Assembly (NCBI GenBank): GCA_964637565.1
Contig: CAZWTY010000001.1
Location: 73,486 to 137,485 of the forward strand
Direction of reading: 5' to 3'
Source of the DNA: DYJE01 sp964637565
GTDB lineage: Bacteria > Desulfobacterota > Desulfobacteria > Desulfobacterales > Desulfolunaceae
DNA length: 64,000 nucleotides
Part shown: positions 35,637 to 44,051 of the stretch, piece by piece
Layout of the letters: the number at the start of each line of letters is the position of its first letter
Numbering within the stretch: position 1 is the stretch's first letter
Made by a program: the position numbers and the translations under genes
The notes under the pieces: model-generated
Databases searched by the model: none
What the model saw: the letters and a program-made list of their open reading frames with translations, nothing else
What the model was told of the DNA's origin: nothing

Positions 35637-36944
35637 CTATTCGGAAAGGTTCCCCGTGGCCCTGTCAAGGCGGGCCCGGGCGGTCAGGTAGCCGTAAACC
35701 GACCGGTGGTAATCGCTTTCGGCCCGGGACAGGAAGGTCTGGGCCTCCAGCACTTCGGTGGACGTGGTCACGTTCTGGAGGTAACGGCTCCGGGTGATCC
35801 GGAAGTTTTCCCGGGCCTGTTCCAGGGCTTCTTCGGCCGTGACGATGTTCTTCTCACGGACCCCCAGGTTCAGGTATTCCTGGCGGGTTTCCAGACGGAT
35901 CCGGTCTTCGGCGGCCCGGGTTTTTTCCAGGAAGGCCTGCCGGTCGTAGCGGACCTTCCCCACGTCGGCCCGCGTCTTTCCCCATTCGAAAAACGTCCAC
36001 CGGGCCTGGATGGACACGCTGGTGTTATGGTTGTTGGAATACGCATTATCTTCGGCCAGACTGTCCTGGCCGTTTTGCTCGTAGCGACCCACCAGGGAAA
36101 TCTCCGGCCACGCGGCGCTCCTGGCCAGGGTGACGCTGGCGTCGTAGACTTCCACAGTCTTTGCCATGATCTTCATTTCCGGGCGGTTCTTCACCGCCGT
36201 TTCCATCAGTTCCGTCAGATCCCCGGGGGCAGCCGTGGTTTTTTCCACCGGAACAAGGCGGTACTCCCGGTCCACCTGATCGCCCATGGCGAGGCTTAAG
36301 CGGGACAGGGCCAGTTTCGTCTCAGCCCGGGCCCGTTCCAGTTCCTGGATGGCCGAAGCTTTGGCGATCTTCGATTTCAACAGATCGTTTTTCGGAATGA
36401 CCCCGTGATCGTAGAACCTCTGGGCGTCCCGTTCCTGGGCCTCGAGGCTCCGGACCTGGTCTTCGGCCACCTTTTCGATGCTTTCGGCCAACAGGGCATC
36501 GTAATAAGCCGTCTTCACATCCCGGATCAGGTCCTTGGCCGTCTGCTCTATCCGGAGGGTTCCGATCTCCGATTCGGCCCGGGCCACCTTGTAACGGGAC
36601 ACAAGGCCGAAGCCCCGGAACAGGGGCTGGACCAGGGTCAGGTCCCAGTGAACGCTGTCCGTATCCCCCACCTGTCGCTGGACACCGCCCACCACCTGGT
36701 AAGGCGCGTCTTCCAGGTGACTGAAACTGTAGCTGGCCGAGGCTTTGGGCAGAAAATCGGCCCGGCTGCTCTTCACGGCCTCGCCGGAACTTTTTTCAAG
36801 ATTCTGCGCTTCAAGGATAGCCGGGCTGTGAAGCAGGGCCTTCTGGACCGCCTCGGTGAGAGACAGGGTTTCGGCGGCTGCGGGGACTGTTGAAAAAAGG
36901 ATGATCAACAAGAGGCCTAACGGTTTTTGATGGATGCGTATCAT
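35637..36944 (-). CDS. TolC-family outer membrane efflux protein
   Basis: The 435-residue protein has a signal peptide (IRIHQKPLGLLLIILFSTVPAAA) and two outer-membrane-efflux repeats. These are rich in helical pairs such as LTEAVQKALLHSPAILEAQ near the N terminus and ARENFRITRSRYLQNVTTSTEVLEAQ near the C terminus. It forms the trimeric exit duct for tripartite pumps. AAGGAG precedes ATG 36944. It follows the permease genes and the membrane fusion protein in one operon, so the whole export route is encoded here. Confidence 0.92.
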   Translation of the reverse strand: MIRIHQKPLGLLLIILFSTVPAAAETLSLTEAVQKALLHSPAILEAQNLEKSSGEAVKSSRADFLPKASASYSFSHLEDAPYQVVGGVQRQVGDTDSVHWDLTLVQPLFRGFGLVSRYKVARAESEIGTLRIEQTAKDLIRDVKTAYYDALLAESIEKVAEDQVRSLEAQERDAQRFYDHGVIPKNDLLKSKIAKASAIQELERARAETKLALSRLSLAMGDQVDREYRLVPVEKTTAAPGDLTELMETAVKNRPEMKIMAKTVEVYDASVTLARSAAWPEISLVGRYEQNGQDSLAEDNAYSNNHNTSVSIQARWTFFEWGKTRADVGKVRYDRQAFLEKTRAAEDRIRLETRQEYLNLGVREKNIVTAEEALEQARENFRITRSRYLQNVTTSTEVLEAQTFLSRAESDYHRSVYGYLTARARLDRATGNLSE

Positions 36945-36980
36945 AAAAAGAAACTCCTTCTTTGTTGCCGGCTTTTTGGG

Positions 36981-37058
36981 GGTGACCTTGATGACCGGGT
37001 TGACCGCATTGACACGGCTGACGGTCAACCTGGTCAAACCGGTCAATTCTGTCAACCC
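36981..37058. repeat. Iterated TTGAC array between permease and tolC-like genes
   Basis: On the minus strand TTGAC recurs about every 9-10 bases (TTGACAGAA, TTGACCGGT, TTGACCAGG, TTGACC), then appears inverted as GTCAA units. GGTTGACCG (36998-37006) and CGGTCAACC (37022-37030) can form a hairpin. Confidence 0.6.
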
Positions 37059-37068
37059 ACTCCCCGAC

Positions 37069-38196
37069 TCAACTCAACGTCTTGCGAAACAGCTTCGACG
37101 CAAGCAAAATAAACACCACAGCCAGAGACATCTGCCACAGCACCTGGGGCCAGAGGGTTTCGATGCCCACCCCTTTCATCACGATGCCCCGGAGAATCTC
37201 CAGGTACCAGCGGATGGGGTTCAGGTGGGTCAGGGCCTGGATGATCTCCGGCATGTTTTTGACGGGAAACATAAACCCGCTGAGCATGACCCCGGGCATC
37301 ATGAACAGGAAGCTGGTCAAAAGGGCCTGCTGCTGGGTTTCCGCGCTGGCACTGATCATCAGGGCCGCCCCCATGTTCCCGCACAGATAGATGCCGGTGA
37401 GGAGGTAGAGCAAAAGGTAGTCACCTTTCACCACCACCCCGAAAATCACCCGGGCGATGACCAGCATGATGGTCATGGTGAGATACCCCGTGGCCATGTA
37501 GGGCAGGGTCTTGCCGAGGATGAACTCCATTTTCCGGATCGGGGTCACCATGACCTGTTCGATGGTGCCGATTTCCTTTTCCTTCACGATGCCGATGCTG
37601 GTCAGCATGATGCTGAAGATGAACAGCATCACAGCGATCAGGGCCGGAACGAAGTAATACCGGCTTTCCTGGTTGGTGTTGAACCAGGCCCGCGAGACTG
37701 TCTCCAGACGGACCACGGGCCGCGATATCCCTTTTTCGGCCAGCTGCCTTGCGGAAACTGTGGCTGCGTAGCCCCGGACAATCCGTTCCGAATACCCGTT
37801 CACGATGGCCGAGGTGTTGCTGTCCGTGCCGTCGGTGATCATCTGGACCCTGGCGCCGCCGAAGGAGCGGACATCTTTACCGAAACCCGCCGGGATGTAG
37901 AGAAGCGCCCGGGCAGAGCCTTGGTCCAGAGCGCCCTGGAGGTCGTCAAAATTCCGTGCGTCGTGGGTGATCCTGAAATAGTTGCCCGCCGTAAAGGCCT
38001 GGATCATCTCACGGGATTCCTGGGTTTTGTCCATGTCCAGAACCGCGGTCCGGATGTTCATGACATCGGTGTTCAATGCAAAGGCCATGACCATCATCTG
38101 GATCACGGGAAAACCGAACACCACCATCCGCATCCGGGGGTCCCGGAACATCTGGAGAAACTCCTTGATCAGCATCTGTTTCAATCGGCCAAACAT
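37069..38196 (-). CDS. ABC transporter permease, YbhR type
   Basis: The 375-residue protein is an ABC-2 permease. It has one N-terminal transmembrane helix, a large periplasmic domain (about residues 45-170), and five C-terminal helices that include FSIMLTSIGIVKEKEIGTIEQVMVTPIR, the conserved EKE-x-GT-x-E-x-x-x-x-TP loop. It pairs with the next permease (38200-39330) and the double ATPase. Order and families match the E. coli ybhGFSR operon. The substrate is not known from sequence. Confidence 0.9.
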   Translation of the reverse strand: MFGRLKQMLIKEFLQMFRDPRMRMVVFGFPVIQMMVMAFALNTDVMNIRTAVLDMDKTQESREMIQAFTAGNYFRITHDARNFDDLQGALDQGSARALLYIPAGFGKDVRSFGGARVQMITDGTDSNTSAIVNGYSERIVRGYAATVSARQLAEKGISRPVVRLETVSRAWFNTNQESRYYFVPALIAVMLFIFSIMLTSIGIVKEKEIGTIEQVMVTPIRKMEFILGKTLPYMATGYLTMTIMLVIARVIFGVVVKGDYLLLYLLTGIYLCGNMGAALMISASAETQQQALLTSFLFMMPGVMLSGFMFPVKNMPEIIQALTHLNPIRWYLEILRGIVMKGVGIETLWPQVLWQMSLAVVFILLASKLFRKTLS

Positions 38197-38199
38197 CGG

Positions 38200-39330
38200 T
38201 CACTCCAGTTTGAATTTGAATTTACGGTGAGCCATAAGCAGGGTCAGCCCCGCGTAGATCACCAGGAATATGGCGTTCATGTACATGATCTCCAGGCCGA
38301 TGCCCTTCATGTAGATCCCCCGCATCAGGGTGATGAAATACTTGGCCGGCACGATGGTGGTGAGAATCCTGATCGGCAGGGGCATGTTTTCGATGGCGAA
38401 CACAAAGCCGCTCAAGATCAGGGTGGGAAGAAACCCCGACACGATGGCAATCTGGTTGGCCAGCACCTGGGATTTGAGAACGATGCTCAGCATCAGGCCG
38501 AAAAAAAGGGCTCCGGTCAAAAACAACGAGGCCATGGCGAAAAGAAGGGCCGCGTTGCCCACGATATCCACCTGGAACAGCACCTTTCCCATGATGACGG
38601 CGATGACCACGTCGGTGAGGCCGATGACGAAATAAGGGACCACCTTGCCGAAAATCAGTTCCGGCGCCCGGAGCGGGGTGCTGATCAGCTGCTCCATGGT
38701 TCCCGTTTCCCATTCCCTGGCCACGGTGACGCTGGTCAGCATGGCGGCCACCACGATCATCACGATGGCGATGATGCCGGGGATGATCACGTTCTGGCTT
38801 CTTAAGCCCGGATTGTAGAATGACCGGGGAACCAGGGTCACCGGCGCGTCCGGCGTTTCCGGAAACCCGGCCTGTTCCGCCTGGATTTTCTGTCCGTAGA
38901 TCATGCCCACGGTTTCCGCGTAGCCCATGGCCAGACGGGAGGTGTTGGCATCGCTTCCGTCCACCAGGATCTGGATGTTGGCTGTTTTCCCGGCATGGAC
39001 CCTGTTTGCGAAATCCCCGGGAATCACCAGGGCGATCATGGCCCGTCCGCTGTTCAGGCCCTTCCTGAGCGTCTCGTAGGAATCCGCCGTGCCGATCAAG
39101 GAAAAGTACGGCGAGCCCTGGTAGTAGCTGAGAAGATCCCGGCTTTCCGCAGACCTCGACTGGTCCCAGACAAGCGTGGGGACCTTCTTCAGGTCCAGGG
39201 TCAGGGCGTAGCCGAAAAGCAGGATAAGGATCACCGGGATGGCCAGGGCCAGGGACAGGCTGCGCCAGTCCCGGATCACATGGATGAACTCTTTCCTGGC
39301 CACGGCCGCCAGCCGTCCGGCGCTGATCAT
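38200..39330 (-). CDS. ABC transporter permease, YbhS type
   Basis: The second ABC-2 permease (376 residues) has the same layout: an N-terminal helix (SLALAIPVILILLFGYALTL), a periplasmic domain, then helices with TSVTVAREWETGTMEQLISTP, where REWETGTMEQ is the family loop. Its ATG overlaps the ATPase stop by four bases (ATGA), so translation is coupled. It should form a heterodimer with the permease downstream. Confidence 0.9.
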   Translation of the reverse strand: MISAGRLAAVARKEFIHVIRDWRSLSLALAIPVILILLFGYALTLDLKKVPTLVWDQSRSAESRDLLSYYQGSPYFSLIGTADSYETLRKGLNSGRAMIALVIPGDFANRVHAGKTANIQILVDGSDANTSRLAMGYAETVGMIYGQKIQAEQAGFPETPDAPVTLVPRSFYNPGLRSQNVIIPGIIAIVMIVVAAMLTSVTVAREWETGTMEQLISTPLRAPELIFGKVVPYFVIGLTDVVIAVIMGKVLFQVDIVGNAALLFAMASLFLTGALFFGLMLSIVLKSQVLANQIAIVSGFLPTLILSGFVFAIENMPLPIRILTTIVPAKYFITLMRGIYMKGIGLEIMYMNAIFLVIYAGLTLLMAHRKFKFKLE

Positions 39331-41303
39331 GGAGTGCCTCCGTTTTTCCCGTTGTTTCGGTCCACCGCCTCGATCAGGGAGATGAACACGTCCTCCATGG
39401 AAGGGCTGGCCTTGCCAAAACTCTGGACTGCCACGGCCCGACTTTCCAGAACCTGACGCACCGCCTTCTCGCCTTGGATGTCATCGTCCACCACGATATG
39501 GAGCCCGGCTCCGAAAAGGGCTGCGTCGCGCACCTCGGGCAGGGCGGCGATTTCCTCGACCAGATCCTGGGGACGGGAACAGGCCAGATCCAGTATCGTT
39601 TCCTTCATATACCGGGTTTTCAGTTCCATAGGCGTTCCCATGGCGATCATGTTCCCCCCGTAGATCAGGGCCACCCGGTCGCAATACTCGGCCTCTTCCA
39701 TGTAGTGGGTGGTGACGAACACGGTGACGCCCTTTTCCGCCATGCCGTAGATCAGGTCCCAGAACCGCCGCCGGCTGATGGGGTCCACCCCGCTGGTGGG
39801 TTCATCGAGAAAAAGGATGGGCGGCTCGTGCATCAGGGCGCAGGCCAGGGCCAGACGCTGCCGGACCCCGCCGCTCAGCACGGAAGTCAGGCTTTTCCGG
39901 TGCCCCCCAAGGCCCGACATCTCCATGGCCCAGGCTTTCCGGCTTTCCAGGTCCTTTGACGGAATCCCGTAAATTCCGGCGTAAAAGTTGAGGTTCTCAT
40001 TCACGGTGAGATCCTCGTACAGTGAAAATTTCTGACTCATGTAGCCGATGTGCCGTTTGATGGATTCGGGTTCTTTGCCGATGTCGAACCCGGCCACCGT
40101 GCCACGGCCTTCCGAAGGTTCGAGAAGGCCGCAGAGCATGCGAATCGTGGTGCTTTTCCCCGCGCCGTTAGGCCCCAGGAATCCGAAGATCTCCCCTTTG
40201 GGAACCTCGAAGGACAGGGAATTCACGGCCACGAAAGATCCGAACCGGCGGGTCAGGTTCTCGACCGTCACCGCGTTGCCCCCGTCTTCCAGGCTGTTCC
40301 GGTCAATGTCGAGGTGGCCCATGCTCTGTTCTTTATCTTCTGAGTTTCCGTCATCGTTCTTTTCGGCCGTCGCTGTTTTCGCGAGCACACTGACGATCAC
40401 GTCTTCCAGGGTGGGACGGATCACCCGCGCGCTTTCAAAGGCAAGCCCCCGGGACCGGATCAGGTTTTCGGCAGCCCGGATCGTTTCATCCGCCCTTTCG
40501 CAGACCACATGAACCTTGTCCCCGAAAACGTTGACGCTGGTCGCGTCCATGGTTTTTTGGATCAGCCGCTGAATGGTCCAAGCGTCTTTCCCGCTCTGGA
40601 TGGCCACCACCTCGCCTTCCATCATGTCCTTGATGTCCGTGGGGGTTCCCGTGGCCAGGAGTTTTCCCTGGTGGAGAAGACCCACCCGGTTGCAGCGTTC
40701 AGCCTCGTCCAGATAAGCGGTGGTCACCAGGATGGCCACGTCCTTTTTCAGAAGCTGGTAAAGAATCCGCCAGAAATCCCGGCGGCTCACCGGGTCCACG
40801 CCGTTGGTGGGTTCGTCCAGGAGAAGAACCTTTGGGGTGTGAATCAGGGCGCAGACCAGCTGGAGTTTCTGTTTCATCCCCCCGGACAGGGCCCCTGCCC
40901 GTCTCTTTTTGAACGGAACCATGTGGCTGAAGTTCAACAGCTCGTTCACCCGCTGTTCCCGGCCTTTCCGGGGAACCCCGTAAAGGTCTGCGTAAAAGGC
41001 GATGTTCTCTGCCACGGTCAGGTCCTGGTACAGACTGAACCTCTGGCTCATGTAAGCCATGTTGTCCTTGACCTTCTCCGCTTCCGTTCCCACGTCGAAC
41101 CCGGCCACAAACGCCCCGCCCGAACTGGGGTCCATGGTGCTCGACAACATGCGCAGCGTGGTGGTCTTGCCCGCCCCGTCCGGCCCCACCAGTCCGAAAA
41201 TCTCACCGGGATACACATCGAGGCTCACCCCGTCCACGGCTTTAAGATCCCCGAAGATCTTGCAGAGGTTCTGAGCGGATATGGCGGGTTTTTGTGTCGT
41301 CAT
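39327..41303 (-). CDS. Double ABC transporter ATP-binding protein, YbhF type
   Basis: The protein (658 residues) holds two complete ATPase cassettes. The first has GLVGPDGAGKTTTLRML, LSGGMKQKLQLV and LLLDEPTNGVDP; the second has GFLGPNGAGKSTTIRML, LSGGVRQRLALA and LFLDEPTSGVDP. The first cassette has Asp instead of the usual Asn in its Walker A (GPDGAGKT), a tolerated change. Two cassettes in one chain are typical of YbhF and the RbbA-like exporters. ATG 41303 is preferred; an upstream ATG at 41330 lacks a ribosome site. Confidence 0.92.
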   Translation of the reverse strand: MTTQKPAISAQNLCKIFGDLKAVDGVSLDVYPGEIFGLVGPDGAGKTTTLRMLSSTMDPSSGGAFVAGFDVGTEAEKVKDNMAYMSQRFSLYQDLTVAENIAFYADLYGVPRKGREQRVNELLNFSHMVPFKKRRAGALSGGMKQKLQLVCALIHTPKVLLLDEPTNGVDPVSRRDFWRILYQLLKKDVAILVTTAYLDEAERCNRVGLLHQGKLLATGTPTDIKDMMEGEVVAIQSGKDAWTIQRLIQKTMDATSVNVFGDKVHVVCERADETIRAAENLIRSRGLAFESARVIRPTLEDVIVSVLAKTATAEKNDDGNSEDKEQSMGHLDIDRNSLEDGGNAVTVENLTRRFGSFVAVNSLSFEVPKGEIFGFLGPNGAGKSTTIRMLCGLLEPSEGRGTVAGFDIGKEPESIKRHIGYMSQKFSLYEDLTVNENLNFYAGIYGIPSKDLESRKAWAMEMSGLGGHRKSLTSVLSGGVRQRLALACALMHEPPILFLDEPTSGVDPISRRRFWDLIYGMAEKGVTVFVTTHYMEEAEYCDRVALIYGGNMIAMGTPMELKTRYMKETILDLACSRPQDLVEEIAALPEVRDAALFGAGLHIVVDDDIQGEKAVRQVLESRAVAVQSFGKASPSMEDVFISLIEAVDRNNGKNGGTP

Positions 41304-41387
41304 ATTTTGCCTTTTACTGTCGTCCATCATTATTCAGGACACCTGCTGAGCACTCAAATCCTTACCATTCAGACTCCAACGACAAAC

Positions 41388-41435
41388 CATTCGATGTTGG
41401 ACGTTGGATGTTCGATGTTCAACGTTCATTCTTTC
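41388..41435. repeat. Short dispersed repeat, family C copy 3
   Basis: TTCGATGTTGGACGTTGGA and TTCGATGTTCAACGTTCATT units, closest to copy 2. It runs into the last codons of the membrane fusion protein gene (stop at 41419-41421). Confidence 0.65.
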
Positions 41436-42621
41436 TTATTTCTCCATCCGCCGGCATCCCCGGCTTCAGATCTCCTTCCCCGTTTTCCAGCCCTATTTTC
41501 ACCCGGTACATCAGCTTCACCCGTTCTTCGAAGGTCTGCACCGATTTGGGGGTGAATTCGGCCTGGCTGCTGATGTACGTCACCTGACCGGCATAGGTTT
41601 TTTCAGGATAGGCGTCGGTTGTCACCGTCACTTTGTCTCCCAGTTTCACGCGGCCCAGATCGGTTTCGCTGATGTAGGCCCTGAGCCAGGGTCTGGCCAG
41701 GTCACCCAGGACAAGGACCGTGGCTCCGGGATTCACGAATTCCCCGTTTTCCGACGGCTTGCTCAGCACCACCCCGTCCATGGGGGCCGTGATTTCCGTG
41801 TAGGACAGCTGAAGCCTGGCCTGTTCCAGGGACGCCTCCGCCGCTTTAAGCTGAGATCTGGCCTGATCCAGGGTTTCCTGCCTCGGCCCTTTTTTCACCA
41901 GGGCGAATTCCGCGTCGGCCTGTTTCAGGGCCGCTTCGGCCCTTTGGATCTCTTCGCTGCGCGGACCTTCCTTGGCAAGGCTCAGGGTTTCACGGGCCGT
42001 CCTGACCCGGGCCTGGGCCTCCCTTTTCTGGCTTTCCGCCGTGTCGTATCGTGTCTGGTACTGCTCGTATTCCCGTTTGCTGATGCCTTCATCTTTATAA
42101 AGAGACTCGAACCGGTCCCGGTCGGAACGGGCCTGGGCCAGCTGGGCCTCGGCGCTGGCAAGACCCGCTTCGGACCGCACCACCTCGGCCTTCGCTTTTT
42201 CCACATCCTGGGTTCTCGTTCCTTTTTTCAGTTCGGCCAGCACATAAGACGCCTGCTGAACCCGGGCCCGGGCCTTTTCCACGTCTTCGGGCCTGCTGCC
42301 GTTTTCAAGCTCCCGGACCACGGCACGGCTGTAGGCGGCCTGGGCCTCGGCCTTGGCCAGGGCCGCCTTCTGGTCCTCCGCATCGAGCACGGCCAGAACC
42401 TGCCCTTTTTTCACCGCGTCCCCCTCATCCACGCGGATCGCCTCGATCCTCCCCTGGACCCTGAAACCAAGCCGGGCCTCGGTGGCCTCGATGTTGCCCG
42501 AAAGCCGGATCCGGTCCTTGTCGTTTCCGTTTCTGATTTTCACGATTCCCGTGATCGCCAGGGCCAGGATCAGCGCCGCCGGAATCACCACCCGCAGTCG
42601 TTTCTTCACGTTCTCGTTCAT
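41419..42621 (-). CDS. HlyD-family membrane fusion protein
   Basis: The 400-residue periplasmic adaptor has an N-terminal membrane anchor (VVIPAALILALAITGIVKI), a biotinyl-lipoyl-like domain (RLGFRVQGRIEAIRVDEGD), and a long alpha-helical hairpin full of Ala, Glu and Arg. A beta-barrel with LSYTEITAPMDGVVLSKPSE follows. It links the ABC permeases to the TolC-like duct, as YbhG does. Its ATG overlaps the TetR gene stop by four bases. The last three residues and stop lie inside a repeat C copy, which may have changed the original C terminus. Confidence 0.92.
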   Translation of the reverse strand: MNENVKKRLRVVIPAALILALAITGIVKIRNGNDKDRIRLSGNIEATEARLGFRVQGRIEAIRVDEGDAVKKGQVLAVLDAEDQKAALAKAEAQAAYSRAVVRELENGSRPEDVEKARARVQQASYVLAELKKGTRTQDVEKAKAEVVRSEAGLASAEAQLAQARSDRDRFESLYKDEGISKREYEQYQTRYDTAESQKREAQARVRTARETLSLAKEGPRSEEIQRAEAALKQADAEFALVKKGPRQETLDQARSQLKAAEASLEQARLQLSYTEITAPMDGVVLSKPSENGEFVNPGATVLVLGDLARPWLRAYISETDLGRVKLGDKVTVTTDAYPEKTYAGQVTYISSQAEFTPKSVQTFEERVKLMYRVKIGLENGEGDLKPGMPADGEIRKNER

Positions 42622-43274
42622 AGGGACTCTCCGTATTCCTGTCTGATCTGTTCAAGCCCGCCCAGGGAAAACCGGTGGACGTGGGCGACAATCTCGTCGA
42701 TCTGGCCTTTCTCCGGAAGGTTCTCCGGCGCGATCCGGACAATGATGTTCCTGCCGGCGGCGTAGTAAACGCACTGCCCCAGAATGCTCATGGCGCATAG
42801 AAGAATGGTTTTTTCCGGGACTTTCCTCCCCACGATTTCATACAAAATGTCCACCAGGACGTCCTTGTGGGGCCGGATGTACCTGTCCAGAACCTTGTTG
42901 AAAGCCTCCGTGGGTTCCAGCATTTCCTTGACGACCAGTCTCGCCGATCCGGCGATGCCCCCCCAGCCGTCCGGACTGACCAGCCTGTAGACTGTTCCCC
43001 GGACAAACTGGAACAGCCGTTCCTCCGCGGTGACGGTGGCCGGCTGTTCCGGCAGAATCGACGGGTAGCGGCTGAAGCCTTTGGAAAAAATGGTTTCGAT
43101 CACTTCGCCGTAAAGCCCCTGCTTGTCGCCGAAATAGTAGTTCACCGCCGCCACGTTGACCCCGGCCAGGTTGGCGATGGCCCGGATGGTGGCGGCCTTG
43201 AACCCGTGGGTTCCGAAAATATCCGTGGCCGCGTCGATGATCCTTTCCCTGGTGGAAAGTTGGGATGGTTCCAT
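42618..43274 (-). CDS. TetR-family regulator of the export operon (CecR-like)
   Basis: The 218-residue protein has an N-terminal helix-turn-helix (RERIIDAATDIFGTHGFKAATIR, then GVNVAAVNYYFGDKQGLY) and a ligand-binding C-terminal domain of the CecR/DUF1956 type. In E. coli CecR controls ybhGFSR, and the same order is seen here. GAGGCAACC precedes ATG 43274. A perfect 15-base inverted repeat starts 20 bases upstream and is its likely operator. It is first in the operon and probably autoregulated. Confidence 0.9.
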   Translation of the reverse strand: MEPSQLSTRERIIDAATDIFGTHGFKAATIRAIANLAGVNVAAVNYYFGDKQGLYGEVIETIFSKGFSRYPSILPEQPATVTAEERLFQFVRGTVYRLVSPDGWGGIAGSARLVVKEMLEPTEAFNKVLDRYIRPHKDVLVDILYEIVGRKVPEKTILLCAMSILGQCVYYAAGRNIIVRIAPENLPEKGQIDEIVAHVHRFSLGGLEQIRQEYGESL

Positions 43275-43293
43275 GGTTGCCTCGCTTCAGATT

Positions 43294-43331
43294 AAACAAA
43301 TGTTTTAAACATAGAATTAAAACATTTGTTT
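43294..43331 (-). promoter_or_regulatory. Inverted-repeat operator of the TetR export operon
   Basis: AAACAAATGTTTTAA (43294-43308) and TTAAAACATTTGTTT (43317-43331) are perfect inverted copies separated by 8 bases, directly upstream of the TetR gene. The size and place fit a TetR-dimer operator. Confidence 0.75.
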
Positions 43332-43418
43332 GAACCGGTCAACAGTTTTTTTATTTGCGGGCCTTCTTTGAATGGGAGGGTTTATGGCGGGTATAAAAAA
43401 GAAGGGTTTAGTCAGCCC

Positions 43419-43691
43419 TCAAGTCACGGGCTCAACGATCTTCAACGACACCAGCTTGTCGATAAACCGAAGGATCTCCTCGCGGCAGGTTTCCTCCGTG
43501 ACGTCGTATTCCGATGTCAGGCGGCGGACTACGGTCCCCAGAGACTCTCCGTCTTTCAGCATGGTGAGAATATCCGATCCCGTTTTGCCGAAGTTGTGGT
43601 AATGCCCGGACTGGATGGACATGCCAACCAGCTGTTCGTCAATTTCAGCGAGCACCAGATCGTCGGACACTCTGTATGTTCTGTCGTCCAT
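43419..43691 (-). CDS. PqqD-like peptide recognition protein (RRE)
   Basis: The protein of 90 residues matches the PqqD/RRE fold: RVSDDLVLAEIDEQLVGMS, then SGHYHNFGKTGSDILTMLKDG, and a helical end with IDKLVSLKIVEP. Such domains bind the leader peptide of RiPP precursors and present it to modifying enzymes; in lasso clusters the B1 protein is of this type. AAAGGAAAA precedes the ATG. It is 8.5 kb from the probable precursor gene, on the same strand, with a glycosyltransferase gene of opposite strand between it and the rest of the cluster. Confidence 0.85.
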   Translation of the reverse strand: MDDRTYRVSDDLVLAEIDEQLVGMSIQSGHYHNFGKTGSDILTMLKDGESLGTVVRRLTSEYDVTEETCREEILRFIDKLVSLKIVEPVT

Positions 43692-43855
43692 GGATTTTCC
43701 TTTGCGGGTGAAAGGGTTGCTTTAATACCCCGAATGTCACGTCGATCGTGTCTTTCAAGAGCCGGCCGGCTCAAAAAAGTGATAAACTATAAAAAAAATC
43801 GCCCCGGCTGTCCACAGCAAAAGGGTGGCGGTACAGGGCAGGGTTTCCGGTTAAT

Positions 43856-43963
43856 CGGGATCGCTATCGGTATCGGGATCGGGATCGATCGTCAGAACAT
43901 TTCGATAGCGATCCCGATACCGATAGCGATGGTTAAGATCCATGCCGATGATACATGCGTTTG
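43856..43963. repeat. Dispersed inverted repeat, family A copy 1
   Basis: ATCGGGATCGCTATCGGTAT and its complement-like ATCCCGATACCGATAGCGAT flank a short loop. An outer arm ends in a CAAACGCATGTA-like sequence (on the minus strand). The direct repeat GCGGTACAGGG lies on both sides (43828-43838 and 43968-43978). Apart from this repeat I see no gene in the 360 bases between the PqqD-like and glycosyltransferase genes; a weak TTGACT-17-TATCCC promoter precedes the latter. Confidence 0.65.
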
Positions 43964-44051
43964 CCCTGCGGTACAGGGTCATGACAATTGACTCGGGTGC
44001 CGGTTCGTGTTATCCCTCGGCCACATCAGTCACCGACCGGGAAAAACATCC

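Noticed and set aside
36934..38805. 623-codon open frame opposite the permease genes
   Set aside because: Rich in His, Asp and Gly as expected for an antisense shadow; both permeases on the other strand are certain.
43856..43930. Rho-independent terminator for the PqqD-like gene
   Set aside because: The hairpin lies upstream of that gene on its strand and is followed by no T run; it belongs to a repeat family.
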